Shown piece after piece: positions 19,815-32,300 of a DNA stretch of 64,000 bases (position 1 is the stretch's first letter; every line of letters starts with the position of its first letter). Both the position numbers and the translations under genes were made by a program. Source of the stretch: Rosa chinensis (taxonomy: Eukaryota > Streptophyta > Magnoliopsida > Rosales > Rosaceae). The notes beneath the pieces were generated by a model. It had not been told where the DNA came from. It saw only the letters and a program-made list of their open reading frames with translations, and made no database searches. The stretch covers positions 67,289,510 through 67,353,509 of the forward strand of contig NC_037093.1 of assembly GCF_002994745.2 (NCBI RefSeq), read 5' to 3'.

Positions 19815-22800
19815 ATGGCCCAATGCGGTGGTGGCAACAACGACAAGAGTAATGGCGGTGGTGGTTGTACTTGTAGTGGCAAGAAGAAGATCAATGGTGA
19901 TGGTGGCCGCGACAAAAAGTTCGAGGAGTTGCAGCCACACCCAATAAAAGAGCAGTTACCAGGAGTTCAGTACTGTGTTAACAGTCCTCCTCCATGGAGT
20001 TCGTATTTCTCCCCATCATCTTTTTGGTTTTCAAAACCTAAACTCTTTATGTTTGGAATCTTATCTTGAAATCCATTGTTATGCAGCTGAAGCTATAGTG
20101 TTGGGTTTCCAGCACTATCTTTTAACTCTTGGTATTACTGTCTTGATTCCAAACACAATTGTTCCTCAAATGGGCGGAGGCGATGTAAGGATATATGCCC
20201 TTATTTTGTTTATTTTCTTGATAGTTGCATGTATTATTAGACTAATTGTTGTACACTACCACAGGTTGAGAAGGCTAGGGTGGTACAAACCATGCTCTTT
20301 CTTTCAGGGTTGAACACACTCTTGCAATCTCTATTTGGGACCAGACTTCCCTCGGTGGTAGTGGGATCATATACTTATGTACTCCCCGCAACTTCAATAA
20401 TCCTAGCCAATAGATACAAGGCATTCACAGATCCTCATGAGGTGATCAACTAGAAGCTTAATTTATTTGTTTATTTAGTTTTGGAGTTTGATTACTTTCC
20501 GAGATCTGCAACTCCGTGACATTTGTGGGTGAATCTTTCCAGAGGTTTTTACAAAGTATGAGAGGCATACAAGGGGCTCTAATTGTCACCGCCAGTTTTC
20601 AGATGATTGTGGGCTTCCTAGGCTTGTGGAGAAATGTTGTAAGGTAAACACTGAAGCTTTGAATTACTGCTACAAACATTTATACTTTGTGAATATGACC
20701 TTCGTTTCTTATATTTTGTGATTTAGGTTTCTGAGCCCTCTTTCTATTGTGCCGTACATAACCTTTGCTGGACTTGGCCTCTATCATCTTGGTTTCCCTA
20801 TGGTAAATACCTCTTGATCCTTCATTCTTTGCTCCTGTATTCATTTTGATCACTAGCACTATTAACGCATTACAATACCTGTTATCAATAATATTGTTTT
20901 CTTAGCTTTTAATCATGTGTTTCCTGTCATTTCGAAAATCTTTAAGTAGATTATGCAGAAATGGTTACTTTGATACCAAATGTTGATAGGCAGTGTATGT
21001 AGTCACTATTGAACTCTTGTTTGTTCTCCTCTTATTTTGCTTCTAGTTGGCAAGATGTGTTGAACTTGGTCTTCCAGAGTTGATCATCGTGGTATTCATC
21101 TCACAGGCAAGTTTTGATTGGTCCCTATTTGTCTGCATATTTACTCTGCCTTTCTCATGACACTGACTTTATTACATGTTTTGCAGTATCTTTCTCGTTT
21201 TATAAATACAAAGTGGCAGATATTTGACAGATTTGCAGTCACGTTCTCTGTTGGAATTGTGTGGTTATTTGCACAACTTCTTACCTCAAGTGGTGTTTAT
21301 GACAACAAACCTGCGAGCACTCAGATGAGTTGTCGCACTGACCGTTCTGGCCTTCTTGCTGCATCTCCCTGGTGAGACTTGTGTATGCAAGCTATCATTG
21401 TCGACAAGTAATTTTTCTGTTACTGTATCTTGAATATTTTTCACAGCAGCTGATATCCTTGTCTTTTGGTTCTGTCATAAACATGCAGGATATACATTCC
21501 ATATCCATTTCAATGGGGAAGCCCCACTTTTAATGCAGGAGAAGCTTTTGCAATGGTTGCTGCCTCTTTAGTTTCTCTCATAGAGGTTAACATTCTACTT
21601 TCTCTATATAAAGTGGTTTGAAAATTGAAATGAGTCAATATCAGTAGCAGTGAATGTGTCATATAATTGTAGCTGAATGCAATCCAAACTCTGAAACTTT
21701 TTTTTACTCGATTGAGAAGCTATATGAAAGCATATCTATAAAATTAGTGTATAAACTATTCCTATTGATGATTCACCTCCATTTTTGCAGTCGTCTGGTA
21801 CATTTTATGCTACAGCAAGATATGGGAGTGCAACACCTGTACCCCCTTCTGTCGTTAGTCGGGGTGTTGGCTGGCTAGTATGACGTTTTTTTCTGATGTA
21901 TATACTTGAGTTATGACTCTTATTTGTCCATTGCCAATTTGATTTTGATATCTTGAACCTCAGGGTGTTGGAGTTTTTCTGAATGGGATGTTTGGTTCTC
22001 TAACTGGCACTACTGCATCAGTGTAAGGAAGTCAAAACTCATGATATTCGTGTTTGAAATCTTTTATTGAATGTGTGACTTCTTTCAGACATTATGTTTT
22101 TATGTACATGTAAAATGCAGCAATTTTTTTTACCAGATTTTCACTTCTTATTATACTCTTGTAATTTGCTGTATAGTGAAAATGCTGGTCTATTGGCATT
22201 GACAAGAGTTGGAAGCCGTAGAGTTATCCAAATTTCAGCTGGTTTCATGATATTCTTCTCTATATTTGGTATGCCCCCAATTTTTCAACAGAATTTCACA
22301 TAAATCTCCATACTTATTTATTTTCTACAGCTGTTTCAAAATGTTGCCTAAAATGGTCATCTTTACCAGGAAAATGTGGAGCCCTTTTTGCATCTATTCC
22401 CATGCCAATCATAGCAGCTCTTTACTGCATCTTATTTGGCTATGTTTGTATGTCTCTCCGCCTTACTGTCATCGATGACCTTTTCTTTGTGTCGTTTGTA
22501 TATATGCATCACACTGGTGTTTAATCAATGTCACTTGCAGCATCTGCTGGTCTTGGTTTTCTACAGTTCTGTAACTTGAACAGTTTCAGAACAAAATTTA
22601 TATTGGGGTTCTCTTTCTTCATGGGAATTTCAGTACCACAATACTTCAGAGAATATAGGTTGGGGCATATTCACTGTGGTCCTAGATGGGTGAGAGCATT
22701 AATTTTTGAACCAACAGTGTCACAAATTTTTCTTTTTTTCCTCTGCACCATTATTAGCCTGACTTATTTACTGTTCGTTATTTTTCAGTTTAATGATGTA

Positions 22801-23007
22801 GTGACAGTGACCTTCATGTCTCACACATTAGTAGCTGCTCTGGTTGCTCTTATACTGGACTGCTCGCTTTCGCGAGAAAATGATGCATCTAGAAAAGACA
22901 GTGGCTTGAACTGGTGGGCGAAATTTGGGGTATATGGTTCTGATGTTAGGAATGATGAGTTCTATGCATTACCATGCAGTCTGGACAAGCTTTTCCCAGC
23001 TCATTGA
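19815..23007 (+). CDS. Nucleobase-ascorbate transporter (NAT/NCS2 family, NAT3-like)
   Basis: Polytopic membrane transporter of the NCS2 family (xanthine/uracil permease fold). Fourteen exons: 19815-19998, 20087-20184, 20265-20441, 20543-20643, 20727-20802, 21047-21106, 21187-21371, 21489-21585, 21791-21877, 21964-22022, 22177-22268, 22370-22447, 22541-22689, 22789-23007; all joins in frame, 553 aa. A Gly-rich N-tail precedes HPIKEQLPGVQYCVNSPPPW, then GFQHYLLTLGITVLIPNTIV. The NAT signature E-N-x-G-x4-T-R is intact at about residues 376-385 (ENAGLLALTR). The C-terminus has WWAKFGVYGSDVRNDEFYAL. Intron 1 uses a weak donor (GTTCGT), intron 6 a GC donor (CAG|GCAAGT), and the last 99-bp intron is open and in frame. 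A possible poly(A) signal AATAAA lies at 23021. Substrate cannot be assigned from sequence; plant members carry uracil, xanthine or related bases. Confidence 0.95.
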
Positions 23008-26000
23008 ATCTCTAAAACCAAATAAAGGGCATAGAAATTTCTGCTTAGTTTTGTAATCTGCTTGTACACTTAAATTCATTCTTTAGTTTCCTAAGCAGTT
23101 CTGGTACTACTATTCCAGCTCTACATTATTTACAAAAGTTCGTCCAGACAGACATTTCTACAGTTTCCTTGATATCTGTGATGTCCTATTGTGTTTGGAC
23201 ATAGTATACTATTAGTCTTTTCCTTTTAACTTATATGCGCTTTGGGTAATATTTCTCTGTTCATGTTACTTGGCTTTTCTTCTGATTTGATTGCAATGCC
23301 TATATCTCACACCACGTACGTGTATCATATGGTAAATGGCTACATGCTCAAAGCACCTACCGAGGTTACAGCTCTGGAATAATTTACAGTGGCACTGGTA
23401 CCACACCCGAAGTTTACATGAAGTAGGAATATCAGAGAAACATAAAGGTGCAGCCTCATTCTGCAGACCACTAAAGAGGTAGGAAATGAGAATTCGAGGC
23501 TTCGAACGCAAAACTTTTTACCTATCAAGACGTGACCCCAAAAACTTGAGTCTCTAGGAAATGAGCAAACAATGTATATCAATTTGTTTAACCTGGGGCA
23601 TTTTGTTACCGCTGCAGGTACAGTACCCTAAACCTGGAACTGGGTCTAAGCTAGCTGTCATCCACATTTCCATATGATTCTGCAACTTGCGCTGACCGTT
23701 TTGGGTGCAGGTGGCCAATGGAATGAATGACAAATCAAATCCCTCAGATGAGGTGATAAGAAAATCATAAAGCTGCAAATATATGCTTCACAAAATGCCT
23801 TGATAAAAATTAAAACAGGATTTGTCACCTGTCAGCAGATCAAAACCGTCTATACGTGCGGCAAATATAATAATATATACATAATATGTACATATACACA
23901 CATCACTGATGGGTTTTGGGTGTGGATGACATGCAAATTAAGCCAAGGGATTGGTTCGGAACTTGCAATCGGATGACAGTTGTGTCCCAGTACCTCTCCA
24001 CAGACCATATCATGGTCCCTTGAAACATGGTTTTTGTTTTCTTGAAAATTATTTGGCTCACACTATTATTTTTCAGTACTTTCCAACAGGATTTTGCTTC
24101 TTTTTAGTGGCCTTACACAGCCTCATAAGTAGTAGTGGTGTGATCCCATGTGCCCTTAATATGTGGGATGTGACAAGTTTTCATCATATGGTTCCAAATA
24201 GTTAAAATACATGCCATTTTCAATTTGGAGTAAAAATGGAAGTAGAAGAGCTTAACTATATATAATGCTCAAATGATTGATCAATGACTATTAGTTTTTG
24301 ATTACTACTCTCAATGATATTTGACTTTTATTTTGGTGATGGGGACTTGGAATATTGTTGGGTATAAGCCATGAAAGTGAAAGAAAGTGAAGCTGTCTAT
24401 TTTGAGGGAAGGAGAAGTTGGAAGCATGCATTTTGAATTGTGAGTAGGTTGGTGATCAATATGGATGTTTATAGAACCACAGAGGGGCTTCCTACCAGCA
24501 ACTGGCACTGTTTGACCTTTTTCATAGAATCATATATGGTAGGGGCCGGACCAATGTCGATTGGAAATTAGTTCTTGCTGTAGTGCAGAAGAGCCCATAC
24601 CTAACTAGTTGCATGTATATGGGCGATATTTAGCAATGTCAACACTGGTCAATTAAGTCCAGATAAGAGAGATTTAGTTTCGAGTTTTGAGTTAAATGCT
24701 ATAGCTTTAGCTCATCTTGGATTGCCACTCTTGTTGATCCCAACAGGCAACAACCATATATATACCTACTTCGGACCACTTCATGTAATTCATTCACATG
24801 TTTGACTAAGTCCAGCCAAACATGACTAAGTCCACTTGATTTATTTTCACTTTGAAGACAACAAGACGTTCCATGAATTGTCTCAGAAAGGCCGAGGCAA
24901 GAGCAAGCTGAGCTGATACATATCGCTCCGAGAATGAAAAATTCTTAACTTGTCACTGGTTATAGGTCACTGCATTACACTGTTGAAGTAGGATTGAAAT
25001 ATTTGGGGACGAAATTTAAAAGAATTGGGAACCCTATAAAGCAAAGCCAAAACGCCAAAACTCCAAGTCATATATACAGAGTCATACATTAAATTGTGGA
25101 TGATATAAACAATGGTAAGGTCCACAAGCAATAAAAAGAGGCATGTGCTGATCAAGTTAGACAAAGATACATACATCAGCTCCCGTGATCCTTCTAAAGA
25201 GTCATAATCCATAATCATTGAGTTCATGCCACATTGGGGAGGGGTCTCTCTCTTCAAATAATTTTCCAGATTTCTTCGAACCCTATTTTAACCTTGTAGT
25301 TAAACCGACATTGGAGCAGATCGATTAACAAATCCAAGAACTGGGTTTTGCAGAAATCACATTTCCCAGGTGAAATATATAACAGAAGGCAAAATTTACA
25401 GCATGCAGAACCATGCCAGACAGACATTCATGAAATGATGATTTCAACCAAAACTCCAAAAGTTGATGCCAGAGAGGAAATGGAAGATTCAGTACATGGA
25501 TGACATATCATTTTCTGTTTTGTTCTGAAATTATTTTATTTTATTTTTTTACACCTTATACAAATATACAGAAGCTGTTGAACATTATCTGCATGGACCC
25601 AACAAAGTATATATTGGAGGTATTCAAGCAGATTTCTGTGGTTTAATGAAAAAAGGGTTTTGTCACCAAGCATTTTCAGCATATATATCCAATAGTTGTA
25701 CTATGCTATTCTGTACTTATTCTCCTATGATATTGATCATTGTATATTTTTCCTATTTTCCATGAATGATTAAACTATTCTGGCCTTTTCTGTTAGTGAG
25801 TTAATTCCGTCCTGAAGAATTATTGCCAAGCGCACCAGTGTCTTACTCTAGAGTCTAGACGTCTCTGAAGACCTAGTCTCCAAAAGAGTCAATGATATAT
25901 GTTATATAGACTGATTAAAGTGCCTTTAGTTAAACACCAGGAAATGTCAAATTTCAATCTCATTTGCTATACCAGAATGTCAAAGAAATCAGGGAGTTTC

Positions 26001-26538
26001 TTCTCTTAGCTAAGTGCACTTAGCTAAAACCATCCAAGGACAAGTTAAGTCCAATTTGCTTATCTTGTTAAGTATTTCCCAAGTTTGGTTTGCCCACGCT
26101 AGCAGAAATAAGCTTGGAATTATCTCCAACATCAAAACAGAGTTTACAAAAACTCAACAAGACTAATGAAGACCCTCTAACAAATGCTTACTCTTTAATT
26201 TCCTAAATTATTCAAACTCATAGACTTGGCCTAACTTACTGAGGAAGGATGAGCCTTTGGCTATAGGTAGGCTATAGACAAGACCAGGCTTTGCATAACC
26301 CAAATTATCATCAATTGAGGGAAGATGAAGCACTTAAAAAAGTAAAATCTGCCCTTATTATCACCACTATTACACGAACTGTTGGCTTTCTCTCTCGCCC
26401 CCACATACAAAAGCCAACTGGCAATTTTGATTCATCCACAAAGGGATAGAAACAACAAGGCCAAGAAGATATAGAGCAAAGGACAAACGTAGTCTAGGAT
26501 TCAAGTTTGGTTTTTTCTTTCATCCCTCTTAACTTGTA
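23008..26538. other. Intergenic, 3.5 kb
   Basis: No gene could be supported. A minus-strand stretch at 23778-23580 (74 codons, with HMEMWMTASLDPVPGLG) has coding-like composition but no family I recognise and no clear splice partners. The rest is AT-rich, with scattered short open frames on both strands. Confidence 0.45.
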
Positions 26539-26548
26539 TTTATATAAA
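26539..26548 (+). promoter_or_regulatory. TATA box candidate for the SOFL gene
   Basis: TTTATATAAA lies about 160 bp upstream of the start codon, at a plausible distance for a 5' UTR of about 130 bp. Confidence 0.4.
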
Positions 26549-26707
26549 GAACAACAACATAAATAGAGGGATAGAGCAGAGTAGCTAATTGCATTTGCAA
26601 AATAATATCATTCTCATTCTCTTTCACTTTCATCATCAGTGTTAGTTCTTCTGAGCCTAAATAACACCACCCTTTTCTATACTGTGTAGTTAAGAGTGTG
26701 TGTGGAG

Positions 26708-27551
26708 ATGAACATATCACAATCACAATACAATAGTGGGTGTGAATCTGGGTGGACACATTACCTAGATCAGTCGTATCTTTCTGGAAGCCATGGGATT
26801 CAAAAAGGTGATGATTATGTAGGAACAAAACCAGAATTTGAAGAGGAAGAAGAGGAGGAGGATCTATCCATGGTGTCTGATGCTTCTTCTGGACCTCCAC
26901 ATTACCAAGAATTATATGAAGATGGGTGTTCGTTTTCTGTTAATTCTTCGGCTTCCAAATTAGGCAAGAAAAAGAAGAGCAAAGAAAGTAGAGGCAAAGA
27001 ACAACACCACCATCTTGATGACACCGCTAGCTCCTCAGTCTTCAACTACTACTCCAAGGCAAAATCAAAGTCTCATACAACATGCATTGATAGTTATAAA
27101 GATTGGTGAGCAGATTTCTATTTGGTCAATGATTAACATGGTGCTTTCTAGTTTTTACAGAAAAAGATGAGTACTCTTTCCAAGAATGAACCTTCAATGC
27201 AGAATGTACTGGAATACTCTGAGGGTTTCTCAACAACACATATGAAGGTAATTCTAGTTCACTCTCGTCTCATTCAATTCTACTAACATAAATTTAGTGA
27301 TAATTTTGAGTTCTTATAGGGAAAATCTGCTTTGCTGCAGCACTTTGGTTACTTGAACTCATCTCTAGCTCCACAAAACCTGGTAAAAGCTCTATCATCC
27401 TTTTTCTCTTTTTCGTCGTTAAGTTGTTAACTTATGAGTTTGATCCCTTCCAATGTAACAAAAGAAAAGAGAATTAAAGGGTCATGATTTGTTGGCACAG
27501 GTGATTTTCAAGGAGGAGGCTGGGAGTAATGATTATGATGGGAATGAATGA
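26708..27551 (+). CDS. SOB FIVE-LIKE (SOFL) protein
   Basis: Small plant-specific protein; Arabidopsis SOFL members influence cytokinin levels and responses. Both family signatures are present: GCESGWTHYLDQSYL near the N-terminus and DLSMVSDASSGPPHY after an acidic run (EEEEEEED). A KKKKSKESRGKEQ basic patch and DTASSSVFNYYSK follow, then EGFSTTHMKGK. Exons: 26708-27105, then 27172-27247, 27320-27382 and 27501-27551 (ends NDYDGNE). The best-looking acceptor before exon 2 (TTTTTACAG, exon from 27161) would create TGA at the join. Using AG at 27171 keeps frame and gives TLSKNEPSM. I chose that one, so exon 2's left edge is uncertain. The upstream in-frame ATG at 26696 adds MCVE; the internal MNIS start fits the family better. 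Confidence 0.8.
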
Positions 27552-29325
27552 ACTGTTTCATCTGCTGCTGCAGTTGTGAATAGAGAGGTGTATTGGGGGA
27601 CAATGTAAAAGATAAAAGGGAACAGTTGGATCTCAAATGGATCTTGTTCCTCACTTTTTCTTTTTTCTTTCTTCCACAATTCTAGTGATTTATATTTTTC
27701 TTCTTGTCAACGCAATGGGAAACAACCTGAGAGAACATAAAATATTAATAAACCTTCAGTCTTTTGATTTCATGTTGTCATCAACAAACAGTAGTTTGTG
27801 GGACTTCTTTCCAGGCCCGTCATTGGCCACTAATTACTGTCCCTTATATTGTGCTCCATGCGCTTATTATACTAGGAAACGATCTAACTCCAGCTGCAGA
27901 TACCCTAAAAATAAGATAACCAAACACACATTGCTTGAAGTTGGAACAACCCAGTATACAAATACCTGCTTTCAATACCCCAATGTATTGTATAAGCACA
28001 CATATGCACACTTTCTTTCAAAGCTGGTTTTGTGATCATAAGTTCGTTTTGCCCATAGATTTGAGTAGCGGCGCTAGTGGAGCTTATATGTACACAAAAA
28101 GAGTTGTATTGTGGCCCTCTGAAAGCCAGAGAGTCTGTGCATTTGGAATTGATGAGCAGATAACTATTCGCGCACAACCACCACCCCAGAAGGCATGGAA
28201 TGATTAAGCATTACGAGGCCAAAGCCAAAGCCAAAAGCGCAATAAATGGGTGGCTTTTGTTCTTCTTGAGCTTGCCAGCCTATCTTACACAACTTTAGGT
28301 GGGAAAATTTTGAGAATGCAAGGCAATCAATCTAGCTAGGGCTTGAAAAAGGGGCAGAGTTTTCTTCTGGGGGAGGAAGGAACCAAAAGGTAGGCTTCAT
28401 TTTCAACCAAAAGCACCCCACCACCCTTTGATAGCTACCCACCAAGCGTATCATTCGTGAATAAAATTGGTGCCTGCAATTATTGATTCTTGTCTTGGAG
28501 ACTCTACCCTTCAATATCAGTTTATTGATAGGTCGCCATTCTCAAATTTTGCACACCATATCTTGAAAAGGGACTTGAGAATCTTTTTTTTTGTTTTTTG
28601 TTTTTGTTTTTTTTTGGGTAGCACCACTTGTTCATCCAATACAGATTAAAGTTCTTCATCGAAAAATACAGATTCAGTTGAATGGAAAGACCCCCAAAAC
28701 TATTAAGAGTTTAAGACACAGTCTTATTAATGCACGGCAGACAATAACAGAACAGATAACACTACATGTTAGAAAGGCACATTTTGATTAGATAAATCCT
28801 CCTCATATATTTAACATATTACTCTTGAGGTAGATATTTTCTTTTATAAGCCATAAGAAGCTTTATATGCCAGAAAAGATTTAAACCATACCTTTTTTTT
28901 CGGAAAAGGATTTAGACCATACCTTAAAGCACCAGTTACACCTTTTGCAGGATCATTAATCCCTACGAAGATTATAGGAGTTGAGAATAAAAGAGATGAA
29001 AATTAGTCAGGGTTCAGTCAAACAGGGCTCATGTTACAAAATTCCTTGGGTATTTGTATGGAGCAGCAAAGTTCTTTTCCGATTCCTGAAGTAATGAAAA
29101 TGAATATCATACTACTGTGAGGAATCAATCGAAGTACAGTTACATACATAAATTTAAGTAGATGTGAAAAAATTGGAAGACAAAAACTACTTGTTAACAC
29201 AAAATTTTTGAAGAATACAACATACTTCAGCCCTTCAGTGACCAAAGAGAAAAAAAGCATGGCAACACAAGGGATTGACTGCCACATCTGATCCCCTCAA
29301 AGGCTAAATCCTAATTGACATAAAC
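27552..29325. other. Intergenic between SOFL and UTP4
   Basis: 3' flanks of two convergent genes. No gene seen. 28580-28620 is a T/G-rich homopolymer-like tract. Short open frames lack domains. Confidence 0.5.
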
Positions 29326-32300
29326 TTATGTCCCAAAAGTATGTTTGTCTACAGGTGCAGAGTCGAAATTTCTAACCACTTCCATCCATGGTTTGTATAT
29401 TTTCAACACGGAACTTTTGGAAAGATGTCCTATAAATAAAACTGGATCTCCGAATGGAATAAATTCAAAATTCTTCCTACCAAAGAGTTTACTCTTAGTT
29501 TGACTGTCTGTCCACTTGCGTTTTAATTTCCCATTACTTTGGAAATTCCTCAATGCTGGATCCTGACCATTTATCATGTCACTTTCATCGTCTCGATCAA
29601 TAGGCATCCCAAAGTCAATCAAGCACATAGCCCTATAATATAAAAGAAACTAATATTAATATCATAAAAACACATTTTAAGCTGAACCCATTAAGCAGCT
29701 GCATATAACAAGGGCTACACAAAGGGCTTTACCATGATAACCTTACTTCTACACAGTTAAGAATCATTCTAATGGATTTGGCGATAGTAAGGTGACCTCC
29801 TATACCCAGAGGCACATATGCCTCAGCCTCCATGGCCTGGGGCCATTACCTAGGCATCCATATTAAGCAATAGCAGCATGATATACCATTCCTACATGCA
29901 ACTCCTGGATTGAATTGCAGGTATGGTAACAGCAACTTATTGCAATACTCATGAAATGTAAAAGCAAGAGGCCTCAGCTGATCCAAGTTCAAAACTCAGC
30001 TTGCATTGCATGTCGCTACCCACAATGGAATAGAGGTGGCTATTTTTCCTAATTGGTTCGAGTGTTCTAAGCCATATAACATAATTCCAAATTATGGACA
30101 GGGAGGTACCTGGCACTATAGACAATAACAGATGTTGTACTAGGAGAAGGTGGGAAAGAGAGCCCAATAACTTCGCCTGGAAATTCTTGAAATCTCTTGG
30201 GAAGAACATAAGTGTGCTGCTTCGACCAGTCTCCCAATTTTCTCTCCTCAACATCCAATGCATATACCTGATTTGAAGAGGTCGTGATTATAAGAACATT
30301 ATTGTTTCTTGGAGAAAAACCTCCAGCTGTCACAGAGGCATTATCCAGTCTTGAAATGAACCAATGCTGCCTGTTTACAAGAACAGAAAAATTACTCTTA
30401 ATCTCAGTAGATATATCATAACATAGTTTCAAAATCAAGTGAAGATGCCAGTAGCAAAAGAAAAAAAGAATCAGTTTCATACCTCTGTATCTCCAGATTA
30501 AATACATATACATCTCCAAAGCAGTTGATGGCAGCCAACCACTGCCCATCAGAACTCGTAAACATTTTTGTTATGGGAGGCTCACCAGGTGGTAGTTCTT
30601 GATCATGCAAATCACGGCAAGGGGAAAAAGCATGCACTAGCTCTGAGCTGTGTACATCCACAACCTGCAATATACAAAATATGTCAAGACATCCATGATC
30701 AATGTATATGGGATACTGTTATTCACATCATTCAATCATGTCTTAATAATCTGAGTGGCTGCAAGAGTCTGAATGATCGAGCTCTTCAGCAATGGTTTTA
30801 GCTAACTAAAAATGATGGTATGTACTCTTTTTTGGCAAGAAAAAGACATGCATGTATGCACATTTTAGTACATAAACGAACAAGAACCAAAAACATTGAA
30901 AATGATGCAAAACATACTGATGCTACCTTTAAAAATGAGTTGCGAAAAATTCACGTAATAGAATCACACTGTTCCCATACTCTAGCAACAAAAACAAAAA
31001 AATCAAATCATATCAAGAGTTTTAGTGGCCCCTATATAGCCCTCAGAAAATAAAGACAAATCTGTGTATTACAAAGTTATTGGCAAATCAACGGAAGCAA
31101 GGCATGCAAGGGGAACTTAACAGTAGTCAACAAGAGCATCCACCGTCAAACACTTGGGATTTTTGTTTTAGTGAGGCAGCATGGTAAAATGTAAGGGGAT
31201 GAAGTATAAAATGAAACAATGACAACATTGAGCAACAAAAAAGAGGGCAGCTTACATATATTCTTCTATCATGCCCTGCTATCATCAAGCGAGAAGAATC
31301 AAAACTAAAAACCATCGAATGAGCAAATGGTAGTTTTCGAGGAAGTTCTCTTTTATTAAGAGTCAATTCACTTTCGCCAACTTTACACTTCACTTCTTTT
31401 TTTCCTGATCGAATACACTTCTTCAACTCAAACAGGCTAATTTTCACATGGTCAGAATAAGCAAAAAACACCCCTGAATTAGATATGGTGCTGCAAATGA
31501 TCTTCCGAGATGACTTAATTTGAAACAGCCCATTAGTTGAGGCTAGGCCTCCTGAAGAGCCACGAGCCATATCAAAAAAGGCACCAGCTTTTACTCGTAC
31601 GTGCAAGATATCCAACGAATGAGAACCTTGAACAAGAAGCAATGATGTTTGACTGAACTCTGTATTAGGTGCCAGTTGAATGGATACTCTCTGAGGTGCA
31701 GGGCAGATATCATGTGGAGAAAACTGCGTGAACTCCTTAACAGGGTAGGTAAAGAGCTTTGTGTCATCACCAGCAGAGATAAGCATAGGAACACCCAAAT
31801 GTGCCCATTTAAGATAACCAAAATCAACAGGCTTGTCCTTACGACGGGCTCTTTTTCTACCTTGATCTGGTAAGGGATCTGCTAATTACAGAATAACTCC
31901 ATTAAGAACTGGAAAACAGCTAAAAAGAAGTAACAAGGGATATAGGAAAACATACAATTGCAAAACGCAAGAATGAAACAATGCAAGTTAAGGACATACC
32001 TTCTCTGCTGATTGGTACAGCCACTGCCAAAGCCCTAACATCATGTGTATGAGCTCTTGTATAACCAACGTAGATCCATTTCTTCATTACATTAGGAGAA
32101 GACCCAACACTAGATCCCAGCGTCTCACTAGAGAGCTTGTAAAGAATAACCTGCCAAGAAAATAGTGGCCAATGCAGTTATAGTAGTTGGCCCCAAAACT
32201 TGGATAAGTAATTATTCATTGATAAACTAGCACGTGAAAAACAAAGAATAATAAAAATATTGGGATTGAATAGAATCACCAACATACACATGTAAATCAC

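Noticed and set aside
23554..23778. Minus-strand 74-codon ORF as an independent gene
   Set aside because: No recognised family, no splice partners, no start context.
26529..26900. 123-codon minus-strand ORF opposite SOFL
   Set aside because: Antisense to the SOFL first exon and its promoter; no domain.
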